From Kitasatospora viridis (GTDB lineage: Bacteria; Actinomycetota; Actinomycetes; Streptomycetales; Streptomycetaceae), in the NCBI RefSeq assembly GCF_007829815.1, contig NZ_VIWT01000004.1, positions 558,001 to 622,000 on the forward strand: DNA of 64,000 bases, written 5' to 3'. How positions within the stretch are numbered: position 1 is the stretch's first letter; the number at the start of each line of letters is the position of its first letter. Below are positions 55,850 through 63,111 of the stretch, one piece after another. The translations under genes were made by a program, and so were the position numbers. Below the pieces are notes generated by a model. That model searched no databases and was not told where the DNA came from. It worked only from the letters and a program-made list of their open reading frames with translations.

Positions 55850-57121
55850 ATGTCGGCTGACGGACTGCCGTGCGATGACGCGCCGATGGCCCCGCAGGAC
55901 GCCTGGCTCTACCGCCAGCAGCGCCGCTCGGCGGCACCCGCACCGATCGGGCTGGTCGCCTGGTTCGCCGGGCCGGCGCCCGACCTCGACCGGCTGCGGG
56001 AGCTGGCCGACCGGCGACTCGGCGGGCTGGAGCGGCTGCGGCTGGTGCCCCGGACGGCGCCGACGGGCTGGCCGCACTGGGTGCTCGGCGGGCGCTTCGC
56101 CGTCGAGCGGCACGTGCTGGCCGGCTCGGGCAACGGCCTGGAGGTGCTGGTCGGCGAGTTGGCCGCCGCCCCACTGCCGACCGGCCTCCCGCCCTGGCAG
56201 CTGCACCTGCTCCCGGCGGCCGGCGGGTTCGCCCTGCTGCTGCGGGCCCACCACGCGCTGCTGGACGGCGTGTCGCTGAACGCCGTGCTCGACCTGCTGC
56301 TGGGCGTCGAACCGGCCGAGCCCGTCGGACCAGCCGAACCCGCCGTACTGCCGGGCCCCGTGCACCCGGCTGCGCCCGGACCCGTCCGGCGGGCGCGGCG
56401 CCTGGCCTGGCTCGCCGACGACCTGCTGCCCAAGGGGCTGCGGCTGCCGATCCACGGCTCGCCCGGTACGGGGCGCCGGGTCTGCTTCGCCACCGTCGAC
56501 GCCGCCGAACTGGCCGCCGCGCGGGCCGCGTTGCCCGGCACCCGGTGTTCCGGCACCGCCGTCTTCCTCGCCGCCACGGCGGGCGCGCTCGACCGGCTGG
56601 AACTGCTGGGGCGCGGGCGCGGCGCGACGGCGCTGGTGCCGATCGACGCCCGGCCCGGCGACGAGCGCGCCCTGCTGGGCAACCACTACGCGACCGTGCG
56701 GATCCCGCTGCCGGTGCGCGCCGAGCGGCGGGCCCGGCTGGCCGCCCTCGCCGACCGCACCGCCCGTGACCGCCTGCTGCCGAGGGCGCTGGCCCAGGCC
56801 GCCACGGTCGCCGGGCAGCCGCACCGGGTCACCGCCGCCGGCGCGGTGCTCTCCCGCTACCTGGACTCCTCCGCCTACTTCTCGCTGCTCTGCAGCAGCC
56901 TCCCGGCGCCCGCCGGCCCGGACCGGGTGCTCGGGTCGGCCCAGCTGGTCGGGCTCAGCGCCCTGCCTCCACTCGGCCCGGCCCACCCGGTCGCGCTGAC
57001 CCTCCATCACCACCCCACCGGAGCGACCCTGGCCGCCGTCACCGACGACCGCTTCGCCCACCTCGCCGCCCCGCTGGCCGCCGCCGTCCGCACCGAGATC
57101 GCGCTGCTCGCCGCCCGCTGA
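55850..57121 (+). CDS. WS/DGAT-like O-acyltransferase
   Basis: A 423-residue protein with the condensation-domain-like fold of wax ester synthase/diacylglycerol acyltransferases: MAPQDAWLYRQQRR near the start, the catalytic H-H-x-x-x-D-G as RAHHALLDGVSL near residue 134, ALVPIDARPGDERALLGNHYATVRIPLPV near 265 (the PLWGN-like region reads LLGNHY), and RYLDSSAYFSLLCSSLP near 340. It should move an acyl chain from acyl-CoA to an alcohol. ATG at 55850 has AGGAG at a good distance; a GTG at 55784 overlapping the previous stop would add a Lys/Arg-rich tail of 22 residues. Confidence 0.82.
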   Translation: MSADGLPCDDAPMAPQDAWLYRQQRRSAAPAPIGLVAWFAGPAPDLDRLRELADRRLGGLERLRLVPRTAPTGWPHWVLGGRFAVERHVLAGSGNGLEVLVGELAAAPLPTGLPPWQLHLLPAAGGFALLLRAHHALLDGVSLNAVLDLLLGVEPAEPVGPAEPAVLPGPVHPAAPGPVRRARRLAWLADDLLPKGLRLPIHGSPGTGRRVCFATVDAAELAAARAALPGTRCSGTAVFLAATAGALDRLELLGRGRGATALVPIDARPGDERALLGNHYATVRIPLPVRAERRARLAALADRTARDRLLPRALAQAATVAGQPHRVTAAGAVLSRYLDSSAYFSLLCSSLPAPAGPDRVLGSAQLVGLSALPPLGPAHPVALTLHHHPTGATLAAVTDDRFAHLAAPLAAAVRTEIALLAAR

Positions 57122-57225
57122 CCACCGGTGCGGTGGCCGGCCGACGCCGGGGCAGGCGTCGCCCTGGTCGGCCGCGGGCTCTGCAACGGCGGCCGGCCAG
57201 GCTCGCGGCGTTCCGACCCGTGCCG

Positions 57226-58629
57226 TCAGGGGCGCGCCCGGGCCCGGGCGGCCAGCGCCACCACCAGCAGACAGGGCAGCACCAGCACGGCGAACACCAC
57301 CCGGAACGGGCCGACCCCGTGCGCCGGGCCGCCCAGCGCGTCGAACAGCGCGGACGCCAGACCGAGCACCCCGATCTGCCCGAGGTTCTGGGTGGTCTGC
57401 ATCGCGCTGCTGGCGTACCCCTGACGGTCCGTCGGCGCGTGGCCGAGCGAGAGCAGGGTGAGCGAGGGGGCGAGCACGCCCATCCCGATCGCCGCGAGCA
57501 CCATCGCCGCGCCCGCCACCGGGGCCGGCACCGCCCGCACCGTGGCCAGCGCGCCGAGCGCCGCCGCGCCCGCCAGCACCAGGGCGCCGGCCGCGACCAG
57601 CCGGTGCCGGGCGACGCCCTCCAGCCAGTGGCTCTGCACCCAGGAGGCTCCCGCCCAGGCCACCGCGGCGCCCGTGAACGCCAGCCCGGGCACGATCGCC
57701 GGCACCCGCCGCACGGTGTCCAGCAGCAGCGGGACGAACGCCTCCACCGTGAAGTAGACGCCGGAGCAGAGTCCGCGCAGCAGCACCGAGGCGGGCAGGC
57801 CGTGCGCCGCCCGCCAGGTGCCGAGCGGCAGCAGCCGGCGGGCGAAGACCGCGAGCAATGCCAACCCGGCGGCGCCGCAGGCCAGCTGGGCGGTGCCGGA
57901 CCCGGAGACCGCGTACTGCCCGAGCGCCGCGCCGAGACTGACGGCCGCCGCCGCGCCCAGCCCCGGTCGCTCGCCGGCCGCCTGCTCCGGCGAGCCGCCC
58001 CCACTGCCGCGCCGCAGCACGGCGACCACGGCGAGCGACGGCAGCACGGTCAGCGCGGCCAGCCCGAAGAAGACCGCGCGCCAGGACCACCAGGAGGCGA
58101 CCAGCCCCGCCAGCGGCGGCCCGACCAGCGAGGGGATGATCCACGAGGAGCTCATCAGCGCGAGCGCCCGGGCCCGCAGCCGGTCGGGGTAGGACTGCCC
58201 GATCGCGGTGTTGATCGAGACCGCGACCAGCCCGGCGGCGATGCCGTCGAGGAACCGGCCGGCCGCCAGCTGCCAGATCGTGGTGCTGGTGGCGGAGACC
58301 AGCAGCGTGACCACCGAGAGCACCACGCCCACCGCGAGCGGGCGGCGGGCGCCGGCGCGGTCGGCCCAGCTGCCGCCGACCACCCCGCCGAGCAGGCTGG
58401 CGGCGATGAAGCAGCCGGCCGCGAGCGGGTAGAGCGGCAGCGCGTGCAGTTCGCGCGCGGCCACCGGCAGGGTGGGGAGCACGGCGAGCGCGGCGAAGCC
58501 GGTCAGGAACATCACGGCCGTGAAGCTGACCGTCGCCGCCAGGTGGGGGCGGTCGAACAGCCCCGGCTCGGGCCCTGCCGCGACGGGCCCGACGGTGGCC
58601 GCTGGTTCGGTGACCTTGACCTTGCGCAT
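57226..58629 (-). CDS. MFS transporter (DHA1-like, 12 helices)
   Basis: A 467-residue exporter-type MFS protein with about 12 membrane segments. Motif A appears as GGSWADRAGARRPLAVG after helix 2, and SSWIIPSLVGPPLAGLVASWWSWRAVFFG matches motif C and the helix-5/6 region of DHA1 drug exporters. A Gly/Ser/Glu-rich cytoplasmic loop joins the halves. The ATG at 58629 is the best start. It is divergent from the UvrA-like gene, and the 142 bases between them hold two palindromes, one with a DasR-type core. Confidence 0.9.
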   Translation of the reverse strand: MRKVKVTEPAATVGPVAAGPEPGLFDRPHLAATVSFTAVMFLTGFAALAVLPTLPVAARELHALPLYPLAAGCFIAASLLGGVVGGSWADRAGARRPLAVGVVLSVVTLLVSATSTTIWQLAAGRFLDGIAAGLVAVSINTAIGQSYPDRLRARALALMSSSWIIPSLVGPPLAGLVASWWSWRAVFFGLAALTVLPSLAVVAVLRRGSGGGSPEQAAGERPGLGAAAAVSLGAALGQYAVSGSGTAQLACGAAGLALLAVFARRLLPLGTWRAAHGLPASVLLRGLCSGVYFTVEAFVPLLLDTVRRVPAIVPGLAFTGAAVAWAGASWVQSHWLEGVARHRLVAAGALVLAGAAALGALATVRAVPAPVAGAAMVLAAIGMGVLAPSLTLLSLGHAPTDRQGYASSAMQTTQNLGQIGVLGLASALFDALGGPAHGVGPFRVVFAVLVLPCLLVVALAARARARP

Positions 58630-58667
58630 GGACAGCGAAGCTACGCAGCACCGCACTGCCCGTGCCA

Positions 58668-58682
58668 CCGGAATTAATCCGG
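58668..58682. promoter_or_regulatory. 15-base palindrome in the MFS/UvrA-like divergent promoter
   Basis: CCGGA and TCCGG are five-base arms around ATTAA. It lies next to the DasR-like site and 39-53 bases upstream of the MFS start codon. Confidence 0.45.
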
Positions 58683-58698
58683 TCAGGTCTAGACCAAT
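58683..58698. promoter_or_regulatory. DasR-like (dre) site
   Basis: The ten-base perfect palindrome GGTCTAGACC (58686-58695) is the core of the DasR-responsive element consensus ACTGGTCTAGACCACT; over 16 positions it matches at 13. DasR is the GntR-family repressor of N-acetylglucosamine and antibiotic genes in streptomycetes. The site is 54-69 bases upstream of the MFS gene and 74-89 upstream of the UvrA-like gene. Confidence 0.5.
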
Positions 58699-58771
58699 TA
58701 TGACCAATCGTGTCACCCGGTCACCGGCCGTCGGCGTCGAGCGGCGGGCCGGACCCGCTACGTTGCCAGGT

Positions 58772-61456
58772 ATGGCAGCACACGCACAGCCGGACGCCGA
58801 GGCAGCTGACGGATCGTCCGCCGAGGTCGGCCACGACGGGTCGACCCCCGGCCACGACGAGTCGACCGTCGGCCACGACGGGCTGATCAAGGTCCGCGGC
58901 GCGACCGAGCACAACCTGCGCCGGCTCGACGTCGACCTGCCCCGGGACCGGGTGGTCGCGTTCACCGGCGTCTCCGGCTCCGGGAAGTCCTCGCTCGCCT
59001 TCGCCACCGTCTACGCCGAGGCGCAGCACCGCTACCTGGAGTCGGTCGCGCCCTACGCCCGGCGGCTGATCGACCAGGGCACGGCGCCCAAGGTCGGCTC
59101 GATCACCGGACTGCCGCCCGCGGTAGCGCTGCGCCAGCAGCACAGCAGCGGCAGTTCGCGCTCGACGGTCGGCACGGTCAGCCGGGTCTCCAACCTGCTC
59201 CGGATGCTCTACTCCCGGGCCGGCAGCTACCCGCCCGGCCGCACCCCCGAGGAACTGGCCGGCACCTTCCCCCGGGACGCGGCACCGCTGGACTCGGACG
59301 CCTTCTCCCCGAACACCGCCGCCGGCGCGTGCCCGAGCTGCGCCGGTCTCGGCCGGCTGCACACCGTCGTGGTGGACCGGCTGGTCGGCGACGACTCGCT
59401 GAGCATCCGGGACGGCGCCATCGCCGCCTGGCCGGGCGCCTGGCAGGGCAAGAACTACCGCGACATCCTCGCCGAGCTCGGCGTGGACATCGACGCGCCG
59501 TTCCGCACGCTGCCCGCCGCCAGCCGGGAGTGGCTGCTGACCACCGAGGAGCAGCCGACGGTCACCGTCCACCCCGTGCGCGAGGCGCACCGCATCACCC
59601 GCCCGTACAAGGGCACCTACCAGAGCCCCCGCAGCTGGGTGCTGCACACCTTCGCCACCACCAAGGCGGCCCACCTGCGGGCCAAGGCCGCCTCCTTCAT
59701 GACCGAGGAGACCTGCCCGGCCTGCCACGGCAAGCGGCTCAACGCCCGGGCGCTGGAAGTGACCGTCGCCGGGCGGGACATCGCGGCCGCCACCGCGATG
59801 CCGCTCACCCGGCTCGCCGCCTTCCTGCGGTCGGCGCGCACCCACCCCGACACCGCGGCCCTGCCGCCCGAACGGCGCCAGGCCGCCCGGACCCTGATCA
59901 CCGGTCTGGGGGAACAGCTGGACGCCCTGATCGGCCTCGGCCTGGGCTACCTGGCGACGGCCCGCACCACCGCCAGCCTGTCCGCCGGGGAGCTGCGACG
60001 GCTGCACCTGGCCACCCAGCTGCGCAGCGGGCTGTTCGGGGTGCTCTACGTGCTGGACGAGCCCTCGGCCGGTCTGCACGCCGCCGACACCGAACTGCTG
60101 CTCACCGCGCTGCGGCGGCTCAAGGGGGCCGGCAACAGCGTCTTCGTGGTGGAGCACAACGCCCAGGTCCTGGGAGCCGCCGACTGGGTCGTGGACCTCG
60201 GTCCGGGCGCGGGACGCCACGGCGGCCAGGTGCTGTTCAACGGACCGGCCGGGCAACTGCGGCAGGTGCCGGAATCCGTGACGGCCCGTTACCTCCCGCC
60301 CTCCACCCCCGTCGCCCCCGGCCCCGACCGGCCGCGCACCCCGCGGGGCTGGCTGCGGCTGACCGGCGTCACCGGGCACAACCTGCACGAGCTGTCCGCC
60401 GGCTTCCCGCTCGGTGCGCTCACCGCCGTGACCGGCGTGTCGGGCTCCGGGAAGTCCACCCTGGTGGGCCGCGCCCTGGCCGGCGCCGTCCGGGCCCACC
60501 AGCACGCCGACGGCGAGCCGCCACCGCTCCCCGACGACGAGGACGGCGAGGAGGACGGCGGTGCGCCGGCCGCCGACCCGGCGGACCGGGTGACCGTCCG
60601 GTCCGGCGAGGGGCTCCAGCACATCGACCGGCTGGTCGTCGTCGACCAGAAGCCCATCGGCCGCACCCCGCGCTCCAACCTCGCCACCTACACCGGGCTG
60701 TTCGACAGCGTGCGCAAGCTGTTCGCCGCCCAGCCCGAGGCCCGGCGGCTCGGCCACACCGCCAGCCGCTTCTCCTTCAACGTGGCGCAGGGGCGCTGCC
60801 CGAACTGCCTGGGCGACGGCGTGGTCAGCGTCGAGCTGCTCTTCCTGCCGACCGAGGCCGCGCCCTGCCCCGTCTGCCACGGAGCCCGCTACAACCCGGA
60901 GACCCTGACGGTCCGCTACCGCGACCGGAGCGTGGCGGACGTCCTGGCGATGAGCGTGGAGGAGGCGCGCGAGTTCCTGCACGAGGTCCAGCCCGCCGCC
61001 CGGATCCTCGACCTGCTCGCGGACATCGGCCTGGGGTACCTGACGCTGGGCCAGAGCGCCACCACGCTCTCCGGCGGGGAGGCCCAGCGCATCAAGCTGG
61101 TGAGCGAGCTGCACCGCGCGCCGCGCGGCCACACCCTCTACCTGCTGGACGAGCCCACCAGCGGCCTGCACCCCGCGGACGTCGACCTCCTGCTCGGGCA
61201 GCTGCAACGCCTCGTCGACGCCGGGAACACGCTCGTCCTGGTCGAGCACGACCTGCGCACCATCGCCGCCGCGGACTGGGTCATCGACCTCGGCCCCGGC
61301 GCGGGGGACGAGGGCGGGCGGGTCATCGCCGAGGGGCACCCGCGCGACCTCGCCGGGCAGGGCGCCGGCCCCACCGCGCACCACCTGCGCCGCCACCTCG
61401 ACGCCCGGTCAGGCGCCGGCTCGCACGCCCCGTCAGACGCTCGACCCGGCACCTGA
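58772..61456 (+). CDS. UvrA-like ABC ATPase (UvrA2/drug-resistance type)
   Basis: An 894-residue double ABC protein related to UvrA. NBD1: Walker A GVSGSGKSSLAFATVYAEAQHRYLE near residue 70; its signature is LSAGELRRLHLA in place of LSGGExxR; Walker B LYVLDEPSAGLH. NBD2: GVSGSGKSTLVGRAL near 558, signature LSGGEAQRIKLVSEL, Walker B LYLLDEPTSGLHPAD. Zinc-type Cys pairs are present (CPSCAG, CPACHG, CPNCLG, CPVCHG). An acidic insert lies near residue 580. Such UvrA paralogues tolerate DNA-intercalating drugs. The N-terminus carries three seven-residue GHD(G/E)ST(P/V) repeats. Confidence 0.9.
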   Translation: MAAHAQPDAEAADGSSAEVGHDGSTPGHDESTVGHDGLIKVRGATEHNLRRLDVDLPRDRVVAFTGVSGSGKSSLAFATVYAEAQHRYLESVAPYARRLIDQGTAPKVGSITGLPPAVALRQQHSSGSSRSTVGTVSRVSNLLRMLYSRAGSYPPGRTPEELAGTFPRDAAPLDSDAFSPNTAAGACPSCAGLGRLHTVVVDRLVGDDSLSIRDGAIAAWPGAWQGKNYRDILAELGVDIDAPFRTLPAASREWLLTTEEQPTVTVHPVREAHRITRPYKGTYQSPRSWVLHTFATTKAAHLRAKAASFMTEETCPACHGKRLNARALEVTVAGRDIAAATAMPLTRLAAFLRSARTHPDTAALPPERRQAARTLITGLGEQLDALIGLGLGYLATARTTASLSAGELRRLHLATQLRSGLFGVLYVLDEPSAGLHAADTELLLTALRRLKGAGNSVFVVEHNAQVLGAADWVVDLGPGAGRHGGQVLFNGPAGQLRQVPESVTARYLPPSTPVAPGPDRPRTPRGWLRLTGVTGHNLHELSAGFPLGALTAVTGVSGSGKSTLVGRALAGAVRAHQHADGEPPPLPDDEDGEEDGGAPAADPADRVTVRSGEGLQHIDRLVVVDQKPIGRTPRSNLATYTGLFDSVRKLFAAQPEARRLGHTASRFSFNVAQGRCPNCLGDGVVSVELLFLPTEAAPCPVCHGARYNPETLTVRYRDRSVADVLAMSVEEAREFLHEVQPAARILDLLADIGLGYLTLGQSATTLSGGEAQRIKLVSELHRAPRGHTLYLLDEPTSGLHPADVDLLLGQLQRLVDAGNTLVLVEHDLRTIAAADWVIDLGPGAGDEGGRVIAEGHPRDLAGQGAGPTAHHLRRHLDARSGAGSHAPSDARPGT

Positions 61457-61477
61457 CCCGGCACCTGACCCGGCGCC
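61444..61477 (+). repeat. 12-base tandem repeats at a stop codon
   Basis: ACCCGGCACCTG occurs twice (61444-61455, 61456-61467) and then in part. The TGA stop of the UvrA-like gene falls across the first junction, and the next copy gives a second in-frame TGA. Confidence 0.9.
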
Positions 61478-61497
61478 CGCGCACGGTGCTGGTCGGC

Positions 61498-62445
61498 TCA
61501 GTCCGCGACCACCACCGTGCGGCCGGTGCGCAGCGACTCCTCCGCCAGGGCGAGCAGCCGGACCACCCGCAGCCCGAAGGCCAGGTCGCAGGGCGGCAAG
61601 CCGGCACCACCGGACCCGGTACCAGCTCCAGCGGCCCCGGCACCGGCACCGGCACCGGCAGCCTCCGCCAGCAGCTCGTCGATCGCCCGCCCGAACGCGA
61701 CCCGCGGTCCGGCCGGGAAGTCGGGCAGCCGGGTCACCCCGGCGGTGCCGCGCAGCTCCAGCGAGACCTCGGCGGCCGCGGGCGGCGCGCTCAGGCTCAG
61801 CTCGGCCGAGCTGGTCGCGCCACCCGCGTGCCGCAGCACCAGGTGCACGGTGTCGGCGGCGCCGCCCACCGCGGTCAGCCGCTCGACCTCGCCGAGCGCG
61901 GGCAGCAGCACCGAGAGCAGGTGCGGGCCGACGTCCCAGAGCGCGCCCTTGGCCCGGCGCCAGGGCGAGGCGGCGTACGGGCTGTCGCTGGTGAAGACGG
62001 CGCCGAGCCAGCGCGCGTGGGCGGTGAACCAGCCGCCGGTGGCCGCCTGTTCGGCGATCCAGTCGGCGATCGTCGGGTGGTGGCGCAGGGTGAAGAAGAC
62101 CCGGCCGACGACCGCCGCGCGCTCGGCGGCCGCGAGCAGCTCGGCCGCCTCCTCGGGCGCGAGCGCGACCGGCTTGTCCAGCAGCAGGTGGCGGCCGGCC
62201 TCGGCCGCGCGGATCGCCAACGGCGCCTGCACGTCGGGGGGCAAGGCGATCGCGACCGCGTCCACGGCGGCGAAGAGCGCCTCGGGGGTGTCGAAGACGG
62301 CTGTGCCGTGCGCGTCCGCCAGGGCGGCCGCGGCCTCGCGCCGGCGGCCCCAGACGCCGGCGAACCGCACCTCGGGGTGGTCGGCGAGCGCCGGCGCGTG
62401 GACGCGCTGCGCCCAGGGGCCGGTACCGAGAAGTCCTATCCGCAT
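61498..62445 (-). CDS. Gfo/Idh/MocA family oxidoreductase
   Basis: A 315-residue NAD(P)-dependent sugar or inositol-type dehydrogenase. The nucleotide loop is MRIGLLGTGPWAQRVHAPALADHPEV at the N-terminus, followed by AVAIALPPDVQAPLAIRAAEAGRHLLLDKPVALAPEEAAELL near residue 65 with the E/D-K-P motif (here D-K-P) that carries the catalytic Lys. The C-terminal beta sheet is standard, except for a Gly/Ala-rich insert near residue 265 coded by tandem six-base repeats (61636-61660), probably a floppy loop made by slippage. The ATG at 62445 fits the family start. Substrate unknown. Confidence 0.92.
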   Translation of the reverse strand: MRIGLLGTGPWAQRVHAPALADHPEVRFAGVWGRRREAAAALADAHGTAVFDTPEALFAAVDAVAIALPPDVQAPLAIRAAEAGRHLLLDKPVALAPEEAAELLAAAERAAVVGRVFFTLRHHPTIADWIAEQAATGGWFTAHARWLGAVFTSDSPYAASPWRRAKGALWDVGPHLLSVLLPALGEVERLTAVGGAADTVHLVLRHAGGATSSAELSLSAPPAAAEVSLELRGTAGVTRLPDFPAGPRVAFGRAIDELLAEAAGAGAGAGAAGAGTGSGGAGLPPCDLAFGLRVVRLLALAEESLRTGRTVVVAD

Positions 62446-62498
62446 GCGGGCCAGCCTGCCACAGCGTGCCGTGGCGACCGCTCACCCGCCGGGAGCGG

Positions 62499-62813
62499 TC
62501 AGCTCGGGTCGGGTTCCAGCATCAGCTCGCAGCGGTAGCACCAGCCCCAGGTCTCGCCGGGTTCGAAGGAGCGGATCAGCGAGTGGCCGAGCCGCCCGAA
62601 GTGCGCGGTGGCGTGCCGCTCGGGCGAGCTGTCGCAGCAGCCGATGTGACCGCAGCTCAGGCACATCCGCAGGTGCACCCAGCTGGTGCCCGCGGCCAGG
62701 CAGTCGACGCAGCCCTGCCGGGTGGCCGGCAGCACGCCGGGGTGCGCCTCGCCCAGGTGCGGACAGCTCGCGTCGGGCTGATCGGGGTTCGGTGCGACCC
62801 TCCAGGCGGCCAT
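62499..62813 (-). CDS. UBP-type zinc finger protein
   Basis: A 104-residue protein with one UBP-type (ZnF-UBP) zinc finger, a fold best known from eukaryotic ubiquitin-specific proteases. The ligand pattern is visible: CPHLG near residue 17, CVDC near 35, CLSCGHIGCCDSSPERHATAHFGRLGH near 51-77, and CYRC near 92. Actinobacteria encode stand-alone copies with no ubiquitin system, so the bound partner is unknown. It lies 53 bases upstream of the Gfo/Idh/MocA gene on the same strand and may be co-transcribed. Confidence 0.9.
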   Translation of the reverse strand: MAAWRVAPNPDQPDASCPHLGEAHPGVLPATRQGCVDCLAAGTSWVHLRMCLSCGHIGCCDSSPERHATAHFGRLGHSLIRSFEPGETWGWCYRCELMLEPDPS

Positions 62814-63007
62814 CGGCTTCTCCCCTCAGGTGACGCGGTGGCGGTGGTTCAAAGTGGCGGCTCGGGGTGGTGGTCCGGGCCGACGCGGCCACCGTACCGG
62901 CCGACCCCGACAGCGCCCGCCACGACCCGCCCAGCCGGACCGGGGGCGGGTGATCACGACATCAGAAGATGCACCAGCCCAGTGAAGCAGTGCCATATTT
63001 CTCTACA

Positions 63008-63020
63008 TGACTTGAAGTCA
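63008..63020. promoter_or_regulatory. 13-base palindrome upstream of the GH16 gene
   Basis: TGACTT and AAGTCA flank a single G, 92-104 bases before the GTG at 63112, in the AT-richer part of the 298-base gap between the zinc-finger and glucanase genes. A local glucan-responsive regulator would be expected to bind here. Confidence 0.45.
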
Positions 63021-63111
63021 GAAGCGTGAATTCGGCAGCGTTGTCCGCAGGGTTGACGTGTCCTCAACCACAGGAGTTGAATCCGCGTCACATCTACCGA
63101 GGGAGTCACCA

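Noticed and set aside
61636..61660. GGCACC tandem repeats as a possible regulatory microsatellite
   Set aside because: They lie inside the Gfo/Idh/MocA coding frame and encode a Gly/Ala loop without shifting the frame.
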